Source of the DNA: Bacilli bacterium
GTDB lineage: Bacteria; Bacillota_I; Bacilli_A; RF39; UBA660
Assembly (NCBI GenBank): GCA_017434825.1
Contig: JAFSGC010000004.1
Location: forward strand, 62,001-126,000
DNA: 64,000 nt
Reading direction: 5' to 3'
Shown here piece after piece: positions 1-9,415 of the stretch (the stretch's first letter is position 1; every line of letters begins with the position of its first letter). Below the pieces are notes generated by a model. That model was given only the letters and a program-made list of their open reading frames with translations. It was not told where the DNA came from and made no database searches. The translations under genes were made by a program, and so were the position numbers.

Positions 1-702
1 TTTATTAAAAGTGAATTTTCTTCCTGCAAAGTCAGAACCATCATCTATACATGCAGAAAGGCATTCAGTATATTTAACCACAATTTGAGCTGGATCAACC
101 TCAACTTCAACACTTGGAGATATACTTTCATTTGCAAATGTTACTTTAGGTACTTTATCATTCAATAAATCTATTACTTTGCCAGTTGAATCAATTAATA
201 AAGCATTCTCATTTGAACATTGATACATAGCCTTATTATATTTAATTACATAGTAGTTGCCTAATTTAGATATTTGAACTTCATCAGTATACATAATCGT
301 CTTTTCTACAAGAGTTTTGTTATTATAAACAAGTTTAAGTGATGTATTTTCTACATTACCTGTTTCATTTTTAACATATACTTGAATTGAATCTGTTTGA
401 TTTGCAAAATGCATTACATTTGTCTTATCGTCAACAAAATCAGTGTATTTAATACAATCTGTTCCGCAATCGATTTCTTGTGCAATCACTTCAGCATCTT
501 CATCAGTAGATGTTTCATTATTGGTATCACTCTCATCTGTTGTATTATTATTTACTACAGGAGTTTTATTTCCATCTACTTGTGGGTCCTTTCCAATAAA
601 TTGAACACCAATTAGAATTCCAAGTGGAATACATAATACTATACATATTATTGCTGTAATAAAAGCTACCTTTCCTGAAGAATTTGTTTTCTTCTCTTCC
701 AT
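1..702 (-). CDS. Membrane-anchored extracytoplasmic protein, C-terminus beyond window edge
   Basis: The frame is open from an ATG at 702 to base 1, giving 234 codons with no stop, so the 3' end of the gene lies outside the window. An RBS of type GAAAGGGTG sits just upstream. The N-terminus (MEEKKTNSSGK) is followed by one hydrophobic helix at about residues 11-31, then an Asn/Thr/Asp/Glu-rich linker, then a beta-rich region with four spaced Cys residues (CGTDC at about 79-83, later a lone Cys, then CLSAC near the cut). It looks like a single-pass protein with an exported domain, possibly disulfide-bonded. No family was recognised. It has its own promoter at 728-757, and a terminator separates it from the polysaccharide genes upstream. 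Confidence 0.8.
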   Translation of the reverse strand, partial: MEEKKTNSSGKVAFITAIICIVLCIPLGILIGVQFIGKDPQVDGNKTPVVNNNTTDESDTNNETSTDEDAEVIAQEIDCGTDCIKYTDFVDDKTNVMHFANQTDSIQVYVKNETGNVENTSLKLVYNNKTLVEKTIMYTDEVQISKLGNYYVIKYNKAMYQCSNENALLIDSTGKVIDLLNDKVPKVTFANESISPSVEVEVDPAQIVVKYTECLSACIDDGSDFAGRKFTFNK

Positions 703-727
703 TTTTTAACACCCTTTCTTTAAGAAA

Positions 728-757
728 ATTATACCATATTTTTAAGAATACAAACAA
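728..757 (-). promoter_or_regulatory. Promoter of the left-edge gene
   Basis: Reading the minus strand, a -35-like TTGTTT (757-752) is followed after 18 nt by TATAAT (733-728), preceded by TGG, which makes an extended -10. The expected transcription start is about 15-20 nt before the ATG at 702. Confidence 0.6.
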
Positions 758-790
758 AAAAACTAATTATGTTTTTCAATAATTAGTTTT
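753..790 (-). terminator. Terminator after gtrA-like gene
   Basis: Ten-bp arms at 761-770 and 779-788 enclose an 8-nt loop, and on the minus strand they are followed by a T7 run. The stop codon of the GtrA-like gene (763-765) lies within the 3' arm. It marks the end of the glycopolymer locus. Confidence 0.75.
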
Positions 791-1152
791 CTAGTTACAA
801 AGTTATATACCATTACTACTGCTGTTGCAAATAACTTAACTATAAGTTCATGAATATGAATTAAATCAACACCAATATATAGTAATATCGAATTAATTAC
901 TAATCCAATTACACTTAATACTACAAAAGTAATAGCTTCTTTTTTAGTTTGTTTTTTAGCATCAAATACCCATTTAATACTTGCAATATAATTAAAGATT
1001 AGCGAAATAGTAAATGATATTACTTGAGCAATTAAATAATGACAATCAATTGGAGTTTGAGTAAGAAGCGCAAAGATACCGTAATCAATTACAAATGCAG
1101 TTCCTCCTACTACTAAAAACTTTAAGATTTGTTTAATTAAATTCTTATTCAT
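763..1152 (-). CDS. GtrA-family membrane protein
   Basis: The 129-aa protein has four predicted transmembrane helices (about 10-30, 38-58, 70-90 and 97-118), with the GtrA-type start FLVVGGTAFVIDYG. GtrA-like proteins are thought to help move polyprenyl-phosphate-linked sugars across the membrane, usually with a DPM1-like transferase. The gene overlaps the end of exactly such a transferase gene (1145-2071) by 8 nt, so the two probably form a sugar-lipid synthesis and flipping pair that decorates the surface polymer. The family assignment is firm; the sugar is unknown. Confidence 0.85.
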   Translation of the reverse strand: MNKNLIKQILKFLVVGGTAFVIDYGIFALLTQTPIDCHYLIAQVISFTISLIFNYIASIKWVFDAKKQTKKEAITFVVLSVIGLVINSILLYIGVDLIHIHELIVKLFATAVVMVYNFVTRKLIIEKHN

Positions 1153-2071
1153 AGTCTCTATTCATCATATTCATAAGTATTTCATATAATTGCTTATGTT
1201 TTTTTACTATTACTTGTAATATAACTCCACTTACCCATAAAAGTAATGATATTACTAAGAATATTGAAGCTACAATTAAGCTAGGAAATCTTGGTACCAT
1301 ACTTGTTTTATAGAACTCTACTACTACAGGCACTCCTAGTATTAATGCCAAAACTAAGAAAATGAATGCAAAAATATTAAAGAATGCAGCAGGTTTATAT
1401 TCTTTGAATAATACCGCTATTGTTTTTAAAACTTTAGCTCCATCTTTGTATGTATTTAATTTTGATTCACTGCCTTCAGGACGATCTTTATAGTTAACAG
1501 GAACTTCTACTAAACGATAGTTTTTATCAACCGCATGAATAGTCATTTCAGTTTCAATTTCAAAGCCTTTAGATAAAACTGGGAACCCTTTTACAAATTC
1601 ATAACTAAATGCACGATATCCAGTCATAATATCTTTTACTTTATTTTTAAATAAAGTATTGATACAAAATCTAACTAACTTATTTCCTAAATTATGAAAT
1701 GGTCTTTTATTTTCAGTAAAATATGTTGAAGAAAGACGATCACCAATAACCATGTCAGCTTTTCTTTCCAAAATTAAATCACACATTTCACGCGCATTTT
1801 CTGCAGGGTATGTATCATCACCATCAATCATTAAATAACATTCAGCTTTAATTTGTCTGAACATACTTCTTACTACATTACCTTTTCCTTGTTTATATTC
1901 ATAACGAACTACTGCGCCTGCTTTTTTTGCAATTTCTGCAGTTTTATCACTTGAATTATTATCATAAACGTAGATTGTAGCCTCAGGTAAAGCTTTCTTA
2001 TAATCTTTTACTACCTTTCCTATTGTTTTTGCCTCGTTATAACAAGGTATTAATACTGCTATTTTATCCAT
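1145..2071 (-). CDS. DPM1/GtrB-like polyprenyl-phosphate glycosyltransferase (GT2)
   Basis: The 308-aa protein begins with a GT-A fold (IAVLIPCYNEAKTIG) and has the nucleotide-sugar and metal site IDGDD at about residues 82-86. Two C-terminal hydrophobic helices lie at about 233-255 and 268-292. This layout matches GtrB/CsbB/dolichyl-phosphate-mannose-synthase-like enzymes, which load a sugar from an NDP donor onto undecaprenyl phosphate at the cytoplasmic face. It is translationally coupled to the GtrA-like gene. The start is supported by AAGAGG a few bases upstream. The donor sugar cannot be told from sequence. Confidence 0.88.
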   Translation of the reverse strand: MDKIAVLIPCYNEAKTIGKVVKDYKKALPEATIYVYDNNSSDKTAEIAKKAGAVVRYEYKQGKGNVVRSMFRQIKAECYLMIDGDDTYPAENAREMCDLILERKADMVIGDRLSSTYFTENKRPFHNLGNKLVRFCINTLFKNKVKDIMTGYRAFSYEFVKGFPVLSKGFEIETEMTIHAVDKNYRLVEVPVNYKDRPEGSESKLNTYKDGAKVLKTIAVLFKEYKPAAFFNIFAFIFLVLALILGVPVVVEFYKTSMVPRFPSLIVASIFLVISLLLWVSGVILQVIVKKHKQLYEILMNMMNRDYE

Positions 2072-2083
2072 AAATCCTCTTTC

Positions 2084-2566
2084 TTATATATTATTTTGAA
2101 TAAAGTTATCAACCATAGCAACAAAATTATCGTTGTTGCTTACATATTTATTTGGTTTGAAACTTTTAACCTTCAAAATAGCATTACGTAAATCCTTCAC
2201 GTCCTTACATCCAATAATATATCTCTTTTTAGCAAATTCAGCAATAATTTGCTTTTGATGATCATTTGCAATTTCATCATATTTAGCTTCTCTTGGTACT
2301 GCAATTATTTTTTTACCAAGTTTCATAGCATCTAAAATTGAACCTACACCACCATGAGCAATTATGTAATCACTTTCATTCATATATTTTTGGAAATCGC
2401 TTACATCAATATAATCTAATATTTTTATTCGATTCGTATCAAGCTTTGTTACTCCCGCTTGTACAATTACTTCATCAGTAATTACTTTTTCTTTTACTAA
2501 TTTATCAACTTCTTTTACTAGTCTTAAAAACTGTTTATCTTGTGAACCTAATGTTACAAATACCAT
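2084..2566 (-). CDS. Alg13/PssE-like glycosyltransferase catalytic subunit
   Basis: The 160-aa protein begins MVFVTLGSQDKQFLRL and carries the GT28 C-terminal donor-site signature IAHGGVGSILDAM (about 90-102) followed by KKIIAVPR. It matches the Alg13/PssE/EpsF-type small subunit, which is catalytic only when bound to an Alg14/PssD membrane partner. That partner is the C-terminal domain of the preceding fusion gene, whose stop codon overlaps this ATG (TAATG). A longer in-frame start at 2623 would run inside the upstream coding sequence and lacks the family N-terminus, so 2566 is preferred. Confidence 0.88.
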   Translation of the reverse strand: MVFVTLGSQDKQFLRLVKEVDKLVKEKVITDEVIVQAGVTKLDTNRIKILDYIDVSDFQKYMNESDYIIAHGGVGSILDAMKLGKKIIAVPREAKYDEIANDHQKQIIAEFAKKRYIIGCKDVKDLRNAILKVKSFKPNKYVSNNDNFVAMVDNFIQNNI

Positions 2567-5550
2567 TAATAAATCCAACCTCCATATACTGCATTTGGAT
2601 AGCACTCTAACATGCTTTCCCATTGAACAATAAATAAATCCGCTACTTTATAAATAATCCGACCTGTTACTGATTTTGAATGAATATTCGCAAAACTTTC
2701 GATGAAAACTATTTTAGATCCGAATATTTTTCCAATTAAACACATTGGCCCTGCAGTATGAGCTCCGGTAGTAATAATACATTTCGGACGATACTTAATA
2801 AAATAATACAAACTAATAAATGCATTAGCTGGTAATATCCATAAGAAATATGATAATGGATGGTGTTTAGTCCCATATAACAAATAACCACAATGGCTAC
2901 CATGCTTATTCTTTAAACTCTTTGTTGTTTTAGTTTTTTCGGTAATTAAACTATAATCATATTTTTCAAAAAGTGATTGCAATTGACTTAGTTCATTTAA
3001 ATGACCACCCGAAGATGAAATAAACATTACTCTTTTTTCTTTATTTTTCTTTTGCTCTATTGCATCATTAATAAAACTAATAAATTTACTTTGGACGTTG
3101 TCGAAACTATATTCAAGACTTTTTTGATAACTAGCCTTTCCTAAGCTTTTTAGTTTTTCATTATTAGAAAACAATTCGATTATTTTTTTAACCATTTGTT
3201 TTTGATTACGTTTTTTAATAACTATACCTGTTTCCTTATTAACAAATTCCATTGGGCCCTTAGCATCATCAAACATAATACATGGAATACCAAATGACAT
3301 TGCCTCTAAAATAGCTAAACCAAACGATTCTTCATACGAAGGGCATAATACTATTGAATAGCCTTTCATTTCTTTTCTTAACTTATCTGGAGTTACAAAA
3401 CCTTTCAGTTTAACATTCTTGGACAAATTATACTCACTTATTAAATTTTCAATTTTATTTCTTTCTACTCCATCGCCATAAATATCTAACGTAATATTTT
3501 TATCTTTTTTTACTATTTCATTCATTACATCGATAAGATCAATGAAGCCTTTTTCTTTAGATAAGCGACCAATTGCAATTATTTTTTTATTATTTAATTC
3601 ATTTACTTTCCTAGGGTAATAGTTAAGACTATTTGGAATATAAGCTACATTTGCTTTTACTTTACCATCATAAAAGCTTGTTAATTCTTTTGATGTTGGT
3701 AATAGATAATCAACATTACGGTTACATTTTACTACCTTATAAATTATTTTTTTATCATTTTTATGATGATTATGTTCTTCAGAAATTGTAATGACACCAT
3801 CACGATGATATTTTCCTAATAGCTTAGAAAACTCTTTACGTGTGGATATTATAACTTTAGCATCACTATTTTGAATTGCATATTTTAATACTTTCGGTTT
3901 TAAATACAATATTTTAACTGATTTATATCCCTCTTTTAAGATATTAACAATATTAACTTTTTTGATAGCTAATTTTAGTTCTTCGCGATTTGAAATTGTA
4001 TCTAAAAGATAAGTAATCTTAACATTTTTATTAAGTTTAAACGGAATTTCATTATGACTATTATATAGACAAATTATTTCCACTTCATAATCATTAGATA
4101 ACATATTTGCTTGATTACATAAAACATTTTCAATCCCACCATAGTTTAAATGCATCGCTAAGATATTAACTTTTTTATCTACGATTGCTTTTTTATCAAA
4201 CTTACCCGTAGCATTTAATAAATAAATTAAATATAAAGCTAAATAGATTGAAACTGCAGGATAGAATAAAACGTGTCCTGCGATAGCAGCAGTACTTAAT
4301 GCCATACATATCACAAGAGAGTTATAAAATATAAAGCAAATATTATTCTTGTTAGGCTTTCCCTTAAACAAATATTTTAATATTAATAATGCAGTATATA
4401 TGTATGGCAATAAAACAATTACTAAGCCTAATGAACCTGTATGATAATAAAGGTCTAAGTAATCGATTTCAATTAATTTATCAATGTTAATATTATTTAT
4501 TTTTTCGGTATTAGAAAAACCCATCCCCAATACTGGATAAGTACTACGATAAGTAGCATTATAAATATCCTTAGTTTGTAAAAAGTAAATATCTCTACTA
4601 CTTAATAAGAACTTTGCCAGCTTATAAACAAAAGAATTTTCATCAAGCTTAGAATCATGATTATCATTTTCTGATGGACGGATCTCATTATTATCATCAT
4701 CTAATGCTGGGCTTTTGTCTATAACTGGAGTTTCTATAAAAGTAAAATCTTGTCTTTCAGCAAGAATAAGAACATTATTTATAGCAATATTATTTGAAAA
4801 ACAAAAGAAGAAAATTGTAAATGCAAAGATAAAAAATGTGCCAATTGTATAATTGTTTTTCTTAAAACCATATTTAATTAAAGTAAATAAAAGTCCTAAA
4901 GCAGTAACACAAATGGTACCAATAAAAGTAACTTTGGTACCAATTGAAGCTATAACATATAAAACGGGTAATGCTATAAAGAAGTTATATTTATTTTTAT
5001 TATTTAAAAAACTATAAATAAATGGTAATAAAATAATCATAATAACTGATATTTCATTCGCGGCATAAAACCATCCAACATAACCATGAAGTCCCGTTGA
5101 ATATGATTCAAATGCGATATTTAAAAGTAAAGGAACAATTAATAAAATAGTAAATTCAATAAGAACGAGTTTTAAAGTTTTTATAAATGTATTCTTATCA
5201 ACGCCATATTCATAAAAATAATTTAGTAAAAAAACAAACAAAATTGGCATATATAATATTCTAAATAAATATTTTATTTCTGTAGGAAAATATGCCATAT
5301 TTATAAGCTCTGGTTTAGTTGCAAAATAACTGATTACAAAAATGACAATTAACGCAAAGTATAAAAATGACAGTTTTCGGTATTTACTTGAACTACGAAA
5401 AAGAACATAAATAATTGCTCCTATAGTTAAAATGCCTTTTAAAAGCATCCCAATACTTATTCCTGAAATATCACTTCTTGTTTGTAATGATGTAATTAAA
5501 TCTATTATAGGAAGTAATATTATTATCCAATATAACCATTTCTTTTTCAT
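2566..5550 (-). CDS. Three-part fusion: O-antigen polymerase/ligase-like + GT4 + Alg14/PssD-like
   Basis: The 994-aa protein has three parts. Residues 1 to about 445 are a Wzy/WaaL-like polytopic domain with about 12 hydrophobic helices and an acidic extracytoplasmic loop near 280-305. Residues about 460-830 are a GT-B family 4 glycosyltransferase, with VNILAMHLNYGGIENV at its start, GRLSKEKG, and the E-x7-E motif EESFGLAILE. Residues about 841-994 match Alg14/PssD (MFISSSGGHLNELSQL, TTGAHTAGP, FIESFA). The three activities are normally separate genes. The start at 5550 has GGAG 6 nt upstream; an upstream ATG at 5562 overlaps that site. The Alg14-type part should anchor the Alg13 partner encoded next. 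It is one uninterrupted ORF with no sign of a frameshift artefact. Confidence 0.87.
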   Translation of the reverse strand: MKKKWLYWIIILLPIIDLITSLQTRSDISGISIGMLLKGILTIGAIIYVLFRSSSKYRKLSFLYFALIVIFVISYFATKPELINMAYFPTEIKYLFRILYMPILFVFLLNYFYEYGVDKNTFIKTLKLVLIEFTILLIVPLLLNIAFESYSTGLHGYVGWFYAANEISVIMIILLPFIYSFLNNKNKYNFFIALPVLYVIASIGTKVTFIGTICVTALGLLFTLIKYGFKKNNYTIGTFFIFAFTIFFFCFSNNIAINNVLILAERQDFTFIETPVIDKSPALDDDNNEIRPSENDNHDSKLDENSFVYKLAKFLLSSRDIYFLQTKDIYNATYRSTYPVLGMGFSNTEKINNINIDKLIEIDYLDLYYHTGSLGLVIVLLPYIYTALLILKYLFKGKPNKNNICFIFYNSLVICMALSTAAIAGHVLFYPAVSIYLALYLIYLLNATGKFDKKAIVDKKVNILAMHLNYGGIENVLCNQANMLSNDYEVEIICLYNSHNEIPFKLNKNVKITYLLDTISNREELKLAIKKVNIVNILKEGYKSVKILYLKPKVLKYAIQNSDAKVIISTRKEFSKLLGKYHRDGVITISEEHNHHKNDKKIIYKVVKCNRNVDYLLPTSKELTSFYDGKVKANVAYIPNSLNYYPRKVNELNNKKIIAIGRLSKEKGFIDLIDVMNEIVKKDKNITLDIYGDGVERNKIENLISEYNLSKNVKLKGFVTPDKLRKEMKGYSIVLCPSYEESFGLAILEAMSFGIPCIMFDDAKGPMEFVNKETGIVIKKRNQKQMVKKIIELFSNNEKLKSLGKASYQKSLEYSFDNVQSKFISFINDAIEQKKNKEKRVMFISSSGGHLNELSQLQSLFEKYDYSLITEKTKTTKSLKNKHGSHCGYLLYGTKHHPLSYFLWILPANAFISLYYFIKYRPKCIITTGAHTAGPMCLIGKIFGSKIVFIESFANIHSKSVTGRIIYKVADLFIVQWESMLECYPNAVYGGWIY

Positions 5551-5569
5551 ACATAACTCCATTTACATT

Positions 5570-5575
5570 ATTATA
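5570..5575 (-). promoter_or_regulatory. Possible internal promoter (-10) of fusion gene
   Basis: A perfect TATAAT lies 20 nt before the start of the polymerase fusion and directly downstream of a terminator hairpin, on the minus strand. No good -35 is visible, so this is only a candidate for separate expression of the last four genes of the locus. Confidence 0.3.
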
Positions 5576-5589
5576 AACTTTTATACAAA

Positions 5590-5622
5590 TAAAATAAAGC
5601 ATTTAGCTTAAAACTAAATGCT
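5590..5622 (-). terminator. Terminator within glycopolymer locus
   Basis: Arms AGCATTTAG (5598-5606) and CTAAATGCT (5614-5622) with a 7-nt loop are followed on the minus strand by TTTATTTTATTTG. The stop codon of the GT2 gene (5614-5616) is in the stem. The imperfect T-run may allow read-through into the fusion gene. Confidence 0.65.
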
Positions 5623-6555
5623 CTTTTGATAGTTATCACAATATTTTTTTACTAAATATCTAGATTTAAAAATATAATGCTTGAATTCTTTATCAGTTAT
5701 ATACTTAAACCACTTCTTATCAATGCTTTTTAAATATTTAAAACAAGCGTCTACAAAACTGTGTCTAACCTTTTTCTCTTTTATATATCTTGCTTGAATT
5801 ACATAATTAAGTACTGTATTAACCCTTAGCTTCTTTTCACTTTCAGAATATTTTTCGGCAAATAAATCTTTTACTATATCCATTATCTTTAAAATATCAA
5901 ATATTTTTTGATCTCGGACAGTAGTTTGACTACCTTCATGAATTGAAAAATAACAAAATGATTCATTTATTTTCCCAATCTTTTTAGCAAAATTTAATAC
6001 TGAACAAACAAATGGAACATCTTCATATTTTAAATTTTCTGCGAAAGATAGATTATTATCCTTGATTAATTTAGTTGAATATATTTTATTACAAGGGCCT
6101 AAATTTATCATATTCATTATTTCTGAATTTTTCTTTAAACTAGTATTTGAAAAAAATGGTAAATTCACTAATCTTTTTTCTGCAGTTTCTTCGATATAAT
6201 TAGTGTAATCTGATACTACAAAATCACATTTATTCTTTTTGGCGTAGTTATACATTTTCTTACAATAATTTTTATCTACAAAATCATCTGAATCAACAAA
6301 AACTAAGTACTCACCAGTACATTTAGAAATTCCTAAGTTACGAGTTTTACCTATGCCTTCGTTTTTCTTATTTATATAAACAATTCTTTTATCACTTAGA
6401 TAATCCTCTACTATTTTATTGCTATTATCCGTAGACCCATCATTAATTAAAATTATTTCAATGTCCTTTAATGTTTGATTAACTAAAGAATCAATACATC
6501 TTTTTAGATAATCTTCAGCATTATAAATTGGAACTACTATACTTACTTTTGCCAT
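5614..6555 (-). CDS. Family 2 glycosyltransferase
   Basis: The 313-aa soluble GT-A protein has SIVVPIYNAEDYL at residues 5-17, INDGSTDNS near 37-45, the metal/donor site DSDD at 88-91, and a KYEDVPF acceptor-side motif. It is a typical EpsJ/CpsI-like capsule or exopolysaccharide transferase adding one sugar at the cytoplasmic face. Its ATG overlaps the stop of the gene upstream as TAATG. The sugar specificity cannot be predicted. Confidence 0.88.
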   Translation of the reverse strand: MAKVSIVVPIYNAEDYLKRCIDSLVNQTLKDIEIILINDGSTDNSNKIVEDYLSDKRIVYINKKNEGIGKTRNLGISKCTGEYLVFVDSDDFVDKNYCKKMYNYAKKNKCDFVVSDYTNYIEETAEKRLVNLPFFSNTSLKKNSEIMNMINLGPCNKIYSTKLIKDNNLSFAENLKYEDVPFVCSVLNFAKKIGKINESFCYFSIHEGSQTTVRDQKIFDILKIMDIVKDLFAEKYSESEKKLRVNTVLNYVIQARYIKEKKVRHSFVDACFKYLKSIDKKWFKYITDKEFKHYIFKSRYLVKKYCDNYQKSI

Positions 6556-7484
6556 TATTTCACCACATAACGATAAAAAATATAAGAATTCATTTTTAGA
6601 ATTTTAATTTTTATCTTTCCTTTAAAATTTTCCCCTTTTAAATGTTCAAAACATCTTTTTTTCTTTAAAATTTTATTATATTTTCGATAATCTTTGTATT
6701 TTAAAGTTGTACTATAATAAATTAGTGAATTATTAAGAAATTCAATTAACTTTGGATTATACTCACCTTTTAATATTTCTTCTTTTTCATAATCAGATTG
6801 AAGCAACATATCATCCATCTTTTTTATTTTTTTATTATAGTCAGTATTAGTCATTAGACTATTTTCTCTTTGACGGTAATTATATCCGATATATGAAATA
6901 GACTTCAATGTCTTAGCTTTTGCAATAACTAATGGAGTAAGACCATAATCCTCTGCTATACAATTTTTCATAAACTTAAATTTATTTTTCTTCCAAAATT
7001 TATGACTATATACATAACACCAGGAATTTTCAATATAATGATATCTAAAAATATGATTAAAAGCTTCATTTCCTGTACAGATTTCAAATCCAATTTCCTC
7101 GTGTTTAATTATTTTATTATCCGCTATATCCTGAACTTGGAATCTTAATACGTCAATATTATCGGTTAGATGTTCATCTAAGTTTTTAAGTAAATCCTTT
7201 TCAAGATAGTCATCTGAATCTACGAACAAAAGATAATCGCCAGTTGCCACTTTAATTCCAATGTTCCTAGCTTCTCCTAAACCAGTATGTTCAGCATAAA
7301 TTTTAGAAAAGTTCTTATGTTTTTTGACATATTTATCAACAATTTGCTCACTATCATCTGAACACTTATCACACACAATAATAAGTTCATAATTGCTGTA
7401 AGTTTGATTTAAAAGAGAATTGAAACATTCTTCTAAGTATTGTTCAACATTATAAACTGGAACTATAATACTAAATTTAATCAT
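6555..7484 (-). CDS. Family 2 glycosyltransferase
   Basis: The 309-aa GT-A protein has FSIIVPVYNVEQYL at 4-17, DSDD at 89-92 and a later AEDYG motif. It resembles its downstream neighbour and probably arose by duplication within the locus. It starts inside the end of the GT8-GT2 gene (8-nt overlap) with AAGGGA as RBS. It is probably another single-sugar transferase of the repeat-unit assembly line. Confidence 0.87.
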   Translation of the reverse strand: MIKFSIIVPVYNVEQYLEECFNSLLNQTYSNYELIIVCDKCSDDSEQIVDKYVKKHKNFSKIYAEHTGLGEARNIGIKVATGDYLLFVDSDDYLEKDLLKNLDEHLTDNIDVLRFQVQDIADNKIIKHEEIGFEICTGNEAFNHIFRYHYIENSWCYVYSHKFWKKNKFKFMKNCIAEDYGLTPLVIAKAKTLKSISYIGYNYRQRENSLMTNTDYNKKIKKMDDMLLQSDYEKEEILKGEYNPKLIEFLNNSLIYYSTTLKYKDYRKYNKILKKKRCFEHLKGENFKGKIKIKILKMNSYIFYRYVVK

Positions 7485-9354
7485 TTTTTCCCTTAAGTTC
7501 TTTTTCTAACTTTTCAATTCGATAGTTAAGTTCACCCCTAATAGAGTTTGAACTTTGCATAATTCGATGGTCTACTTTAGCCATAAGTCGACCATACACT
7601 GGGCGAATCATTGTTTTTACAACTTTCTTAATAATTGATGTTTTATAATATGCGTCGTTAAATTGACTTACATAAAAAACATCTTCTAACATTTGTGGAT
7701 CATAAAATTCTTTTTTCTTATTTGCTTCAATAATCTTTTCTGACACTGTTTTCTTTAGTTTTATACTCTCATCAAAATTAAAGCAAACTTCAAAATTATT
7801 TTTTCTTCCTTGAAGGATTTCAATTTCATTTTCATTTAAATCTAAGTCCAAATATTTTTTAAATTGATTCTTCATTATTCTTTTATGAGACGTATGAATC
7901 TTTGTTTCATTACTACCGCTTGTTAAATTATCGTCTCCACATCTATATTTTAAAAGTATTTCATTAATGTTAGCAAATTTAAAACAAGATACAGCTCTAC
8001 TCCAAAGTTCATAATCTTCGGTAAAGTAGTCTTTATCATATCTAAGATTATACTTATTTATTAAATCAGCATTCATCATAACAGTCGGATGAATAAACGG
8101 TGTCCTGTATAATGTAATAACTTTTAATTCTTCCGCATTTGTTTTTACTCCGATTTCTGAATTGTATTTACCAAAGAAAACTGCATTTGTACCGCAAATG
8201 CCCACATCTGGATTTTCTTCTAAAAACTTAACTTGCTTTATAAATCTTTCTGGTAAAGATATATCATCATCATCCATTCGTGCAAGATATTTCCCTTTTG
8301 CAGCATCAATTCCCACGTTTAGAGAAAGTGGAAATCCTAATTTTTCTTTATTTTTTATAATTTTAATTCTAGCATCATTGTATTCTTTTAATATTTTTTC
8401 TATTTTTAATTGATTTTCACACTTTTCTAAAACAACTATTAATTCTATATTTTTGTATGTTTGATTAAGTATACTATCTACAGACTCTTTTAGGTGATCA
8501 TATCTATTATATGTAGACATTATACATGATACCAATGGTTCTTCTTTTAATTTTATAGCTTTTTCTTTAGATAAAGCTAGCCAACGAGAATTATTTTCTT
8601 CCCATTCAGGAAACTTCTTATTTAGATTAATGTCTGACCAAAACTTTGCATCTCCGTATGCATGTATTATAGATGCAGTTGGTATGAATGCATCTAGAGA
8701 AGGATGACAACAGTATTTGTTAATATCTATTAAATCAACTTTAATATCAAATTCTTGAATTAATAAATTTAATATTCCTTGATCCGGCCAACGCAAAATT
8801 GAACTATATTCAACGGTTTTATTAATGCACCAATCACACATTTCTTCATATCTTTTAAGTTTTTCATTGAGAACTAGTATTCCTGAGTTATATAATGGTG
8901 CGTACATATTATATTCCATTATTAGCTTAAAGAAATTTGCTTCATTATTAAAGCCTGTTGAACTTACTGTTGCTGCAAAACCAGTTTCTTGGGCATAATC
9001 GAGCAAACCGGAAATATCATCTTTGATTAAAATATCTACATCGTTCCAAATTACATTTTTATATTCTTTCAATAAATTAAAACATTCATATCTGTAAAAA
9101 CATGCTTCTGAATACTTCATTAAAGTTTCTTGAGGTATTGTCTTTAAATATTCTTTTTCCGAAAATTTTATAAAGGTACACTTTGTTATTGAATTCAAAT
9201 TTTCCTTATCATTATCGTTCATTGTATCATAATATACTATTATATCATCCCAGAATTTTTTGTTATGTTTTACTAAACCAATCAAAGTATTTGCTAATGC
9301 AAATACATAGTTTGATGTTATCCCAAACACCAAGGCAACATTTTTTTTCTTCAT
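7477..9354 (-). CDS. GT8-GT2 bifunctional glycosyltransferase
   Basis: The 625-aa protein joins two GT-A transferases. The N-terminal part (about 1-260) looks like family 8, with the DVD site in WNDVDILIKD at about 104-111 and DQGILN further on. The C-terminal part (about 273-500) is family 2, with SCIMSTYNRYD and the acidic site ARMDDDD near 355-361. A basic and coiled-coil tail ends RIEKLEKELK. The start at 9354 is chosen because GGGAGAAG precedes it; an ATG at 9378 lies upstream of that RBS. A single polypeptide could add two consecutive sugars. Confidence 0.82.
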   Translation of the reverse strand: MKKKNVALVFGITSNYVFALANTLIGLVKHNKKFWDDIIVYYDTMNDNDKENLNSITKCTFIKFSEKEYLKTIPQETLMKYSEACFYRYECFNLLKEYKNVIWNDVDILIKDDISGLLDYAQETGFAATVSSTGFNNEANFFKLIMEYNMYAPLYNSGILVLNEKLKRYEEMCDWCINKTVEYSSILRWPDQGILNLLIQEFDIKVDLIDINKYCCHPSLDAFIPTASIIHAYGDAKFWSDINLNKKFPEWEENNSRWLALSKEKAIKLKEEPLVSCIMSTYNRYDHLKESVDSILNQTYKNIELIVVLEKCENQLKIEKILKEYNDARIKIIKNKEKLGFPLSLNVGIDAAKGKYLARMDDDDISLPERFIKQVKFLEENPDVGICGTNAVFFGKYNSEIGVKTNAEELKVITLYRTPFIHPTVMMNADLINKYNLRYDKDYFTEDYELWSRAVSCFKFANINEILLKYRCGDDNLTSGSNETKIHTSHKRIMKNQFKKYLDLDLNENEIEILQGRKNNFEVCFNFDESIKLKKTVSEKIIEANKKKEFYDPQMLEDVFYVSQFNDAYYKTSIIKKVVKTMIRPVYGRLMAKVDHRIMQSSNSIRGELNYRIEKLEKELKGKND

Positions 9355-9389
9355 CTTTGCACTTCTCCCAACACACAATCATTCTATCA

Positions 9390-9415
9390 TAGAAAAAGCA
9401 CTATTTCTAGTGCTT
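9390..9415 (-). terminator. Terminator after gmhA
   Basis: Eight-bp arms (9396-9403 and 9408-9415) with the tetraloop TTTC are followed on the minus strand by a short T-run. The gmhA stop codon (9407-9409) straddles the loop and arm. It separates the heptose cassette from the glycosyltransferase block. Confidence 0.7.

Noticed and set aside
566-757. Open frame of 63 codons on the minus strand at the left edge
   Set aside because: It is out of frame with the well-supported gene starting at 702 and has no RBS; its start lies upstream of the promoter -10.
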